Shown here: positions 1 to 5,890 of the stretch, one piece after another
Numbering within the stretch: position 1 is the first letter of the stretch
Layout of the letters: each line of letters begins with the position of its first letter
Source: Comamonadaceae bacterium
GTDB lineage: Bacteria; Pseudomonadota; Gammaproteobacteria; Burkholderiales; Burkholderiaceae_C
DNA length: 8,039 bases
Assembly (NCBI GenBank): GCA_947372005.1
Contig: CANBRV010000099.1
Coordinates: 1-8,039 of the forward strand
Reading direction: 5' to 3'
Program-made: the position numbers and the translations under genes
The notes under the pieces: model-generated
The model's input: the letters and a program-made list of their open reading frames with translations, nothing else
What the model was told of the DNA's origin: nothing
Database searches by the model: none

Positions 1-126
1 CAAGCCCTCCAGAACAGTACGGTCAACAGGCTTATCTAAATAAGCACGGGCTGAAAAGCGACTCAGGATAGCTGCGTCTACGCTGCCTGGATCAGAAATA
101 TGGGTTTTTACTTGAGAAGTTGTCAT
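1..126 (-). CDS. Nitroreductase-family protein, N-terminal part (runs off left edge)
   Basis: The first 42 codons of a leftward gene are present, starting with ATG at 126-124; the rest lies outside the window. The translation begins MTTSQVKTHISDPGSV and continues with AAILSRFSARAYLDKPV at about residues 18-34. This matches the start of nitroreductase-fold flavoproteins, where an 'I-x-x-R-x-S-x-R-x-F/Y' segment contributes to binding the FMN phosphate. Family members are cytoplasmic NAD(P)H-dependent FMN oxidoreductases acting on nitro compounds, quinones or similar acceptors; the substrate cannot be inferred here. No clear Shine-Dalgarno sequence precedes the start, but the reading frame and motif agree. 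It is divergent from the phasin gene and shares the 215-bp intergenic region. The family call rests only on this short N-terminus. Confidence 0.72.
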   Translation of the reverse strand, partial: MTTSQVKTHISDPGSVDAAILSRFSARAYLDKPVDRTVLEGL

Positions 127-184
127 AACGAGTGAGTCTATCAGCCCCTTTTTGTCGTTTTTTGCACAAATTTGCAATTATTTT

Positions 185-199
185 GCTGCGCCGCAACAT
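185..199 (+). promoter_or_regulatory. Putative PhaR operator 1 upstream of phasin promoter
   Basis: GCTGCGCCGCAACAT contains the partial dyad CTGC-N3-GCAA. It agrees at 13 of 15 positions with a second copy at 253-267. TGC-N3-GCA elements are the known type of target for PhaR, the repressor that leaves phasin promoters when PHA granules form. This copy lies about 16 bp upstream of the predicted -35 box. PhaR itself is not encoded in the window, so the assignment is by motif and context. Confidence 0.55.
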
Positions 200-215
200 T
201 TTTTTCTAAAAACAC

Positions 216-243
216 TTGAAAAGTCACGGGTTTACCCTATAAT
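216..243 (+). promoter_or_regulatory. Phasin gene promoter (sigma-70 like, with sigma-32-like features)
   Basis: TTGAAA at 216-221 and a perfect TATAAT at 238-243 are separated by 16 bp, which predicts transcription starting near 250 and a leader of about 92 nt. The longer pattern CTTGAA (215-220), 14 bp, CCCTATAAT (235-243) also resembles the heat-shock promoter form CTTGAA-N13-15-CCCCATNT. Use by either sigma factor is therefore possible. Strong boxes fit the high expression expected for a phasin. Confidence 0.75.
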
Positions 244-252
244 TCATTTCAT

Positions 253-267
253 GCTGCACTGCAACAT
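253..267 (+). promoter_or_regulatory. Putative PhaR operator 2 at phasin transcription start
   Basis: GCTGCACTGCAACAT is the second copy of the 15-bp element at 185-199, 68 bp downstream of it in the same orientation. It lies 10 bp after the -10 box, at or just after the predicted transcription start, where a bound repressor would block initiation. The two copies bracket the promoter. Confidence 0.58.
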
Positions 268-330
268 AAACAGGGCAACAGGCAAGAAAGTCATTCCGAC
301 CCCTTGCAAATTTTGAAGTTTTATCTTTTT

Positions 331-335
331 AAGGA
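331..335 (+). promoter_or_regulatory. Ribosome binding site of phasin gene
   Basis: AAGGA lies 6 nt before the ATG at 342, which supports that start and efficient translation. Confidence 0.8.
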
Positions 336-341
336 AATACC

Positions 342-716
342 ATGTTTACATTAGACCAAGTGACTGCTGCACAAAAAAACAACGTTGAGAGCCTGATCGG
401 CCTGTCAGCTCAAGCCTTTTCTGGCGTGGAAAAGCTCATCGAACTGAACATTGCAACTGCTAAAGCTGCTTTCAACGATGCTGCTAGCCAAGCTCAAGCT
501 GCTTTGAACGTGAAAGACGCTCAAGAGTTCATCGCTTTGCAATCTGCACAACTCCAGCCTTTGGCTGAAAAAGTGTCTGCATACGGCCGTAAAGCTTATG
601 AAATCGCTGCTACCAGCGGTGCAGAAATCAAATCAACAGTTGAAAGCAAGCTGAAAGAAGCTCAAGCTGCTGCTCAATCTGTTGTTGCTACTGCAACGAC
701 TAGCAAAAAGAAGTAA
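342..716 (+). CDS. Phasin family protein (PHA granule-associated), short form
   Basis: This 124-residue protein is alanine-, glutamine- and lysine-rich and lacks cysteine and tryptophan. The N-terminus (MFTLDQVTAAQKNNVESL) followed by 'GVEKLIELNIATAKAAF' at about 28-44 is the typical signature of the betaproteobacterial phasin family. The rest is amphipathic helix with coiled-coil character (45-118) and a basic TSKKK tail. Phasins coat the surface of polyhydroxyalkanoate granules in the cytoplasm and control their number and size. Well-known Burkholderiales phasins are about 180-190 residues, so this one is clearly shorter, missing C-terminal helix sequence rather than the conserved N-terminus. 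Codon choice is strongly biased (many GCT alanine codons), unlike the paa genes, which suggests high expression. It has its own promoter, bracketed by PhaR-like repeats, and its own terminator. I gave no symbol because several phaP paralogues usually exist. Confidence 0.88.
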   Translation: MFTLDQVTAAQKNNVESLIGLSAQAFSGVEKLIELNIATAKAAFNDAASQAQAALNVKDAQEFIALQSAQLQPLAEKVSAYGRKAYEIAATSGAEIKSTVESKLKEAQAAAQSVVATATTSKKK

Positions 717-722
717 TTTTTG

Positions 723-792
723 AAGCGCCTATAAGGTGCTTTGAGACGGTTGTCTCCTCGGATCCACTCTAAACCTTTGGTTTATTGGATCC
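723..792 (+). other. Structured phasin 3' UTR: three hairpins before the terminator
   Basis: Three hairpins follow the phasin stop codon back to back. The first pairs AAGCGCC (723-729) with GGTGCTT (735-741), with one G-U pair. The second pairs GAGAC (743-747) with GTCTC (752-756) around GGTT. The third is a two-part stem: GGATCCA (760-766) with TGGATCC (786-792), enclosing AAACC (771-775) with GGTTT (779-783). With the terminator at 799-829 they form a continuous array of four stem-loops. Possible roles are protecting the abundant phasin mRNA from 3' exonucleases, or providing a processed 3'-UTR small RNA. The pairing is seen directly; the role is inference. Confidence 0.55.
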
Positions 793-798
793 CTTAAT

Positions 799-829
799 GG
801 CCTAACCCTTACCGGTTAGGCCTTTTTTT
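799..829 (+). terminator. Rho-independent terminator of phasin gene
   Basis: A perfect 9-bp stem pairs GGCCTAACC (799-807) with GGTTAGGCC (814-822). It has a 6-nt loop and is followed directly by seven T residues (823-829). It lies between the convergent phasin and paaK genes. Read on the minus strand the stem is not followed by a T-run, so it should terminate only the phasin transcript efficiently. Confidence 0.92.
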
Positions 830-845
830 ATGCCGATTATTTTGT

Positions 846-2138
846 TTATCTAGAGTCAATCACCCGCTTAGCCTTACCCACTTCCACGCGAGCCAGACTA
901 TTTGGTGCGAGCACTTCGATGTGTGCGCTTGAACCGATAAAGGTTTTGATAGCACTTTGCAATTCGCGAGCAATCACATCGTCTATCGCCTCCACTAGAG
1001 CATCACGGCGCTCCACTTGAATTTTCATTTCATCCAAGTGCCCCGTGCGGCTGACATGAATCAGATACTGCGGCGAAAGCGCTGGCATCTTCAAAATCAG
1101 CTCTTCAATTTGCGTAGGAAACACGTTCACACCGCGAATGATGAGCATGTCATCACTGCGCCCCGTGATCTTGTCCATACGGCGCATCGAACGTGCCGTG
1201 GGCGGCAACAGACGAGTTAGATCCCGCGTGCGGTAGCGAATAATCGGCAGCGCCTCTTTAGTCAGCGACGTAAAGACCAACTCGCCCTGCTCGGTTCCCT
1301 TGGCAGGGTCATACGGCAGCACCGCGCCAGTCACAGGATCGATGATTTCGGGATAGAAATGATCTTCCCAGACCACCAAGCCATCTTGGGTTTCCACGCA
1401 TTCACTTGCCACGCCAGGCCCCATGACTTCGGACAGGCCGTAGATATCAACTGCTTTCATGTTAGCCCTGACTTCAATCTCGCGGCGCATCTCGTTTGTC
1501 CAAGGCTCTGCGCCAAAAATGCCGATACGCAGTGATGATTGCTTGGGATCGATACCTTGTCGTTCCATGGCCTCAATCAGCGTCAGCATGTAGGACGGCG
1601 TGACCATGATGATGTCGGGTTTGAAATCGGTAATGAGCTGAATTTGCTTCTCGGTTTGACCACCGCCCATGGGCACGACCGTGCAGCCGAGCCGCTCCGC
1701 ACCATAGTGCGCCCCCAGCCCACCCGTAAAGAGCCCGTAGCCGTAAGCCACATGCACCGTGTCGCCGCGCTTGCCACCCGCAGCGCGAATCGAGCGAGCC
1801 ACCAAGTCAGCCCATGTGTCGATATCCTTTTGCGTGTACGCCACCACAGTCGGTTTGCCCGTGGTGCCGCTCGACGCATGAATACGCACGATATCGCTTT
1901 TAGGCACGGCAAATAATCCAAACGGATAGTTGTCACGTAAATCCGTTTTGCTCATGGTCGGGAACTTGGCGAGATCCTCAAGCCTCTTCAAATCACTAGG
2001 ATGCACGCCAGCGCTATCAAAGGTCTTTTTGTAATGCGCCACGTTGTTGTAGGCGTGTGCCAGTGACCATTGCAAGCGCTTAAGTTGCAAGGCTTGTAAC
2101 TCATCAAATGATGCTTTTTCGATTTTTTCTAATGCCAT
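846..2138 (-). CDS. paaK: Phenylacetate-CoA ligase
   Basis: This 430-residue cytoplasmic enzyme of the ANL adenylate-forming superfamily converts phenylacetate, ATP and CoA to phenylacetyl-CoA, the entry step of the Paa pathway. Visible motifs in order are the P-loop-like SSGTTGKPT (89-97), the aromatic/adenylate-binding YGLSEVMGPG (233-242), the RTRDL ribose-binding motif (303-307), the hinge region GRSDDMLIIRGVNVFP (326-341), and the C-terminal GKAKRV (421-426) holding the likely catalytic lysine. Length is normal for PaaK. It is the last visible gene of the paaABCDEK operon. Its ATG lies 5 nt after the paaE stop, and the purine-rich ribosome site (GAGGAG) is inside the last paaE codons, so translation is probably coupled. 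No T-run terminator follows on this strand before the convergent phasin gene. Confidence 0.96.
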   Translation of the reverse strand: MALEKIEKASFDELQALQLKRLQWSLAHAYNNVAHYKKTFDSAGVHPSDLKRLEDLAKFPTMSKTDLRDNYPFGLFAVPKSDIVRIHASSGTTGKPTVVAYTQKDIDTWADLVARSIRAAGGKRGDTVHVAYGYGLFTGGLGAHYGAERLGCTVVPMGGGQTEKQIQLITDFKPDIIMVTPSYMLTLIEAMERQGIDPKQSSLRIGIFGAEPWTNEMRREIEVRANMKAVDIYGLSEVMGPGVASECVETQDGLVVWEDHFYPEIIDPVTGAVLPYDPAKGTEQGELVFTSLTKEALPIIRYRTRDLTRLLPPTARSMRRMDKITGRSDDMLIIRGVNVFPTQIEELILKMPALSPQYLIHVSRTGHLDEMKIQVERRDALVEAIDDVIARELQSAIKTFIGSSAHIEVLAPNSLARVEVGKAKRVIDSR

Positions 2139-2143
2139 TTTTC

Positions 2144-3214
2144 TTAAGTCTCCTCATCAAAATTAATCGTGACTTTGTCTGTGATGCAATAACTTTGGCA
2201 AGTCAGCACAAAGCCCCGCCGCACCTCGTAATCTTCCAGAGCATAGTTCACATCCATCTCCACTTCGCCATCCGTAACTTTGGCGCGGCAAGTCGAACAG
2301 ACGCCGCCTTTGCACGAAAAACGCATATCCAGTCCTGCCTGCAAGCCCGCATCCAGCAAGGCCTGTGAGCCTTTTACTGCATTGAAATGTCTTGTCGTAC
2401 CATCCATCACCACGGTGACTTCGCATTGATTGGATTCACCTGCAAGGGCAGGTTTCACCTTGCGAGGAGTCGTTGGCTTAGCTGCCGCAAAAAATTCCGT
2501 TTTGATGCGCGAGTGATCCATGCCCTTAGCCTCTAGCGCCGCCTTCGCGTCCAGCATCATCGACTCAGGCCCACAAATAAAAGCGGCATCAAAGTTGGAT
2601 ACATCTAGCCATTTGTCAAACAACAAGTCGCATTTGTCACGGTCAATGCGGCCATGGAAGATGTCCATATCCTGCGGCTCGCGGCTCATGATGTAGATGA
2701 GGTTGAGGCGCGTCGGATAGCGATCTTTGAGCAGGGCAAGTTCTTCTTTAAACATCACAGATGGCGTGGCGCGGTTGCCGTAGATCAGTGTAAAACTGCT
2801 ATTCGGCTGACTCACCAGTTGCGTCTTGATGATGGACAGAATCGGGGTAATGCCGCTGCCTGCCGCAATACCCAAGGAATGAAGTCCTTCTAATTGCCCA
2901 AATTTTCCCTCGGGCGGCATCACATCAATCGCATCGCCTACTTTGAGATGAGCGTGCACAAAGCTGGACATAGCACCATCAGCAACATGCTTGATGCCTA
3001 CGCGAAGTGCACCACCCAAATCCGAGGACTGGCTGCAAATCGAATAAGCACGGCGAACGTCAGCACCGTCGATCGTGGCACGCAGCGTCACATACTGCCC
3101 TTGCTTAAATTGAAATGCGGTTTGCAAAGCAGGTGGAATCGCAAAAGTCAAAACGACTGAATCACGCGTTTCGCGCTCTACATGACTCACGGTTAAAGAA
3201 TGGAATGAACTCAT
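2144..3214 (-). CDS. paaE: Phenylacetyl-CoA epoxidase reductase subunit PaaE
   Basis: PaaE is the electron-transfer subunit of ring-1,2-phenylacetyl-CoA epoxidase. It passes electrons from NADPH through FAD and a 2Fe-2S cluster to the diiron centre of PaaA. The 356 residues show the full layout: an FAD-binding barrel with RAYS (55-58), a NAD(P)-binding domain with AAGSGITP (117-124) and CGPESMM (214-220), a linker rich in Pro, Lys and Ala (245-262), and a C-terminal plant-type ferredoxin domain. The cluster cysteines are C301, C306, C309 and C339. Length is typical. It begins 27 nt after the paaD stop, the widest gap inside the operon, with only a weak ribosome binding site, and is followed after 5 nt by paaK. 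Confidence 0.96.
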   Translation of the reverse strand: MSSFHSLTVSHVERETRDSVVLTFAIPPALQTAFQFKQGQYVTLRATIDGADVRRAYSICSQSSDLGGALRVGIKHVADGAMSSFVHAHLKVGDAIDVMPPEGKFGQLEGLHSLGIAAGSGITPILSIIKTQLVSQPNSSFTLIYGNRATPSVMFKEELALLKDRYPTRLNLIYIMSREPQDMDIFHGRIDRDKCDLLFDKWLDVSNFDAAFICGPESMMLDAKAALEAKGMDHSRIKTEFFAAAKPTTPRKVKPALAGESNQCEVTVVMDGTTRHFNAVKGSQALLDAGLQAGLDMRFSCKGGVCSTCRAKVTDGEVEMDVNYALEDYEVRRGFVLTCQSYCITDKVTINFDEET

Positions 3215-3241
3215 GGATGGATTTAAATTTAGTGCCGAGAT

Positions 3242-3799
3242 TTAATGCGGTTTGAAATAGTCAAAAGGTTCGCGGCAAGCTAGGCAACGATACTGTGCCT
3301 TGCACGGCGTGGAGCCATACTGGCTTAGGGTTTCGGTCGATAGCGAAGCGCAGCGTGGGCACGCAATATCCATCTGACGACGACCGCCGATAGCTGACAA
3401 GCCAATGCGCTGCTCGCTGTTTGATGTCACATGAGGCGGTGCAATCCCATACTCACGTAATTTCGCTTTCGTCTCGTCATTCATCCAATCCGTTGTCCAT
3501 GCGGGCGCAAGCTGTGTCTTGATAACGGTACTCGTGCAGCCCATACTGGATAAGGCTTGGCGGACATCTTCCGCAATCACTTCAGTGGCAGGACAGCCCG
3601 AGTACGTGGGTGTGAGCGTCACGGTACAAACGCCAGCATCGCTTATCTCAACACCTCGCACGATGCCTAAATCCACAATCGAAATCACGGGGATTTCTGG
3701 ATCTGGCACGCTGGCGAGCCTTGCCCAGATTGCCTCGCAGGACAGCAGGGCTGGCGAGGCAATCACAGCATGGTCTGCGGGCAAGGCATCTATCACCAT
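3242..3799 (-). CDS. paaD: Phenylacetyl-CoA epoxidase accessory protein PaaD
   Basis: PaaD is a 185-residue protein of the MIP18/DUF59 family thought to help assemble or insert metal or Fe-S centres in the epoxidase system; it is needed for activity but is not a core catalytic subunit. The DUF59 domain covers about residues 20-100, with DPEIPVISIVDLG (33-45) and TPTYSGCPATE (63-73), whose C69 is the conserved cysteine. The C-terminal zinc-ribbon-like region has C147-x2-C150, C166 and C172-x2-C175. It overlaps the end of paaC by 7 nt. The ATG at 3799-3797 has no good Shine-Dalgarno sequence, so it probably depends on translational coupling. Confidence 0.95.
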   Translation of the reverse strand: MVIDALPADHAVIASPALLSCEAIWARLASVPDPEIPVISIVDLGIVRGVEISDAGVCTVTLTPTYSGCPATEVIAEDVRQALSSMGCTSTVIKTQLAPAWTTDWMNDETKAKLREYGIAPPHVTSNSEQRIGLSAIGGRRQMDIACPRCASLSTETLSQYGSTPCKAQYRCLACREPFDYFKPH

Positions 3800-4530
3800 T
3801 TTGCGTCTGGGTAAGTCCGCTGCAGATATTGCATTTCTGCCAGTAAGTAGCCCAAGTGCTCGGTGGACGAGCCTCCCTCAGATTTCGCTTTGTGCATCCA
3901 AGCGTTGGCATCAGGTGTGGTGAGCGTTGCCTCCTCAAAAATGTCACCCACAAACTTCAACCATGCTGGACGCAAGGACTCATTAAGGGCGAACATTTCA
4001 CCTGTGTAGGGCCACAGCTGATTCACCGCCGTTTGAATTCGCTCACGGCTCTCATCTGTGCCATCGCCAAGCCGAACGATGAGGTCGCTGGTGCGCCGCA
4101 CGTGATAGGCTACCTCTTTAAATCCCTTCGCGGCAATGTCTGCTACGCCTTTACTGGCATGGCTTTGCAAGGATTCAAGCTGCAAGTAATGCCATGCATC
4201 AAAAAAGAATTGCCGCACCAGCGTGTACGCGTAATCGCGCCGCGTGTTTGCGCCCGACCCACCAAACGCGTTGGGTAATTCGGTGATGAGGAAGTTTTTA
4301 AATTCATGGGTATCTCGGGTGTAGGCAAGCGCGTCCTCGTCGCGGCTATTGCCCTCCAGCTCCCCCGCCAGCGTGAGCCACATCCGCGCTTGCCCCAGCA
4401 AGTCCAAAGCCGTATTCGTCAGCGCCATGTCCTCTTCAATCGCAGGGCCTTTGCCGCACCACTCAGACAAACGTTGCGACAAGATGAGGCACGAGTCGCC
4501 CATGGTGAATGCTAAATCTAGCTCTCTCAT
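3793..4530 (-). CDS. paaC: Phenylacetyl-CoA epoxidase structural subunit PaaC
   Basis: This 245-residue all-helical ferritin-like protein pairs with PaaA in the epoxidase core. It keeps the fold of the catalytic subunit but is regarded in the family as structural, without a working diiron site. Conserved stretches visible are GDSCLILSQRLSEWCGKGP (11-29), EEDMALTNTALDLLGQAR (32-49) and DYAYTLVRQFFFDAWHY (99-115). Length is normal. The start overlaps the paaB stop in an ATGA arrangement (4527-4530), with AAAGGA just upstream, and its stop overlaps the paaD start. These overlaps favour balanced synthesis of the subunits. Confidence 0.96.
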   Translation of the reverse strand: MRELDLAFTMGDSCLILSQRLSEWCGKGPAIEEDMALTNTALDLLGQARMWLTLAGELEGNSRDEDALAYTRDTHEFKNFLITELPNAFGGSGANTRRDYAYTLVRQFFFDAWHYLQLESLQSHASKGVADIAAKGFKEVAYHVRRTSDLIVRLGDGTDESRERIQTAVNQLWPYTGEMFALNESLRPAWLKFVGDIFEEATLTTPDANAWMHKAKSEGGSSTEHLGYLLAEMQYLQRTYPDAKW

Positions 4531-4817
4531 ATTCCTTTGACCTCAGGCGGCATCGGAAAGAACGTAGGGTGGCGATAGACCTTGTTGTTGGCGGGCTCAA
4601 ACAAGATGCCTTGGTCGTCGGGGCTGCTCGCCACGATGTGATTGGATTGCACCACCCAAATGCTCACGCCTTCATTGCGACGGGTGTACACGTCGCGCGC
4701 ATTGTTAATCGCCATCGCTTCGTCGCAGGCGTGCAAGCTGCCCACGTGCTTGTGCGCGAGGCCATGCTGGCTGCGGATAAAGACCTCCCATAGAGGCCAC
4801 TGTGCTTTATCAGTCAT
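4527..4817 (-). CDS. paaB: Phenylacetyl-CoA epoxidase subunit PaaB
   Basis: PaaB is the small 96-residue subunit of ring-1,2-phenylacetyl-CoA epoxidase, believed to bridge PaaAC units and help dock the reductase. The N-terminal PLWEVFIRSQHGLAHKHVGS (8-27) and the central YTRRNEGVSIWVV (44-56) are characteristic, and the length is typical. The start overlaps the paaA stop in an ATGA arrangement at 4814-4817, and an AGGAAG ribosome site lies a few bases upstream within paaA. The stop overlaps the paaC start. Confidence 0.96.
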   Translation of the reverse strand: MTDKAQWPLWEVFIRSQHGLAHKHVGSLHACDEAMAINNARDVYTRRNEGVSIWVVQSNHIVASSPDDQGILFEPANNKVYRHPTFFPMPPEVKGI

Positions 4818-5803
4818 GCGATCTTCCTTTTTTGTTCTTGTTTGGCTGCATTCGCAACCAAGGCTTCCCTAAACCACGCCCCCTCGCTGTGTGCGTCGCG
4901 CCTGATTTGCAGCCGCTCTTTGTTACAGGGGCCATTGCCTTTGAGCACCTGATGGAATTCGCTCCAATCAATCGCACCAAAGTCATAGTGCTGCGTCTCT
5001 TCATTCCATTTGAGGTCAAGGTCAGGAATCGTGAGTCCCAAAAAGTCAATTTGTGGCACGGTTTGATCGACCATTTTTTGCCTGAGCTCGTCGTTCGACA
5101 AGAGCTTGATACGCCACGCTGCTGATTGCGCACTATTGACTGACTCCGCATCGGACGGGCCAAACATCATCAGGCTTGGCCACCACCAGCGGTTGAGCGC
5201 GTCCTGCGCCATTTGCTTTTGTGCGGCCGTGCCGCGGCACAACGTCAGCATGATGTCGTAGCCTTGGCGTTGGTGGAACGACTCCTCCTTGCACACCCGC
5301 ACCATCGCCCGCGCATACGGGCCATACGAGCAGCGGCACAGCGGAATCTGATTAATGATGGCCGAGCCATCGACCAGCCAGCCAATCGCGCCAATGTCCG
5401 CCCACGTGGGCGTGGGATAGTTAAAGATGCTGGAGTATTTGGATTTACCGCTGAGCAAATCCGCCGTCATTTGTTCGCGCGATGTGCCCAGCGTTTCGGC
5501 TGCCGAATACAGGTAGAGGCCATGCCCCGCTTCGTCTTGCACCTTGGCCAGCAAAATCGCTTTGCGCTTGAGGGACGGCGCACGCGTGACCCAATTGCCT
5601 TCGGGTAGCTGACCCACAATTTCCGAATGCGCATGCTGGGAGATTTGCCGCACCAGCGTTTTGCGGTAGGCATCAGGCATCCAGTCTTTGGCCTCAATCT
5701 TGATGCCTGCGTCAATGCGTTTTTGAAAGGCCGCTTCCTCTGGCGACATTTCGCTCAGCGTGTTGACTTTGGCTTGACCTGTTTCTACGAGTTGTGCGTA
5801 CAT
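4814..5803 (-). CDS. paaA: Phenylacetyl-CoA epoxidase catalytic subunit PaaA
   Basis: PaaA is the diiron oxygenase subunit that uses O2 to convert phenylacetyl-CoA to its 1,2-epoxide. With the start chosen at MYAQLVETGQ the protein has 329 residues, the usual family size. The frame could extend upstream to 5869, but those 22 residues run into the promoter/operator and are not PaaA-like. Probable iron-ligand segments are E61 in HAHSEIVG, KVQDEAGHG (87-95) and CKEESFHQRQG (171-181). Further conserved parts are NYPTPTWADIGAIGWLVDG (128-146) and RWWWPSLMMFGPSD (205-218). It is the first gene of the operon. No convincing Shine-Dalgarno sequence precedes the start. Expression should be controlled by PaaX through the adjacent inverted repeat. 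Confidence 0.96.
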   Translation of the reverse strand: MYAQLVETGQAKVNTLSEMSPEEAAFQKRIDAGIKIEAKDWMPDAYRKTLVRQISQHAHSEIVGQLPEGNWVTRAPSLKRKAILLAKVQDEAGHGLYLYSAAETLGTSREQMTADLLSGKSKYSSIFNYPTPTWADIGAIGWLVDGSAIINQIPLCRCSYGPYARAMVRVCKEESFHQRQGYDIMLTLCRGTAAQKQMAQDALNRWWWPSLMMFGPSDAESVNSAQSAAWRIKLLSNDELRQKMVDQTVPQIDFLGLTIPDLDLKWNEETQHYDFGAIDWSEFHQVLKGNGPCNKERLQIRRDAHSEGAWFREALVANAAKQEQKRKIA

Positions 5804-5844
5804 AGTGATGGTTCGGGCGTTGTTGGCTTTGAAATCAGTCCCGA

Positions 5845-5873
5845 ATAATAGTGATATAAAACGACGCATGCAA
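5845..5873 (-). promoter_or_regulatory. Predicted promoter of the paaABCDEK operon
   Basis: On the minus strand, TTGCAT (5873-5868) and TATTAT (5850-5845) are separated by exactly 17 bp. This gives a reasonable sigma-70 promoter about 40 nt before the paaA start. The inner half-site of the PaaX-like inverted repeat lies in the spacer between the two boxes. The -35 box overlaps the likely paaX ATG on the other strand. Confidence 0.6.
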
Positions 5874-5890
5874 TCATTATTTTTGTATCA
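5852..5890. promoter_or_regulatory. Putative PaaX operator, TGATAT-N27-GTATCA inverted repeat
   Basis: GTGATATAAAA (5851-5861) and TTTTGTATCAC (5881-5891) are inverted copies of each other with one mismatch in 11. The arms are centred 30 bp apart, about three helical turns, on one DNA face. The inner hexamers give TGATAT-N27-GTATCA. From memory, the E. coli PaaX target is described as TGATTC-N27-GAATCA, the same geometry with the same TGAT/ATCA ends. The site covers the predicted paaA promoter and the start of paaX. PaaX would therefore repress both directions until phenylacetyl-CoA is present. Confidence 0.7.

Noticed and set aside
760..792. Two GGATCC sequences close together, suggesting a cloning scar
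   Set aside because: They form the base of a nested stem-loop with extended pairing beyond the six bases, and the surrounding sequence is continuous native-looking DNA.
799..829. Bidirectional terminator also serving paaK
   Set aside because: On the minus strand the hairpin is preceded by A residues but not followed by a T-run, so intrinsic termination of the paa operon there is not supported.
2894..3160. Plus-strand open frames inside paaE and other paa genes
   Set aside because: They lie opposite strongly conserved Paa proteins and show no ribosome sites or family motifs.
5805..5867. Upstream GTG start for paaX adding 21 residues
   Set aside because: It would begin 2 bp from the paaA start and translate the whole promoter/operator region; the added residues do not look like a PaaX N-terminus.
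5804..5869. Longer PaaA start at 5869
   Set aside because: The additional 22 residues come from the promoter and operator, while MYAQLVETGQ at 5803 gives the normal family length.
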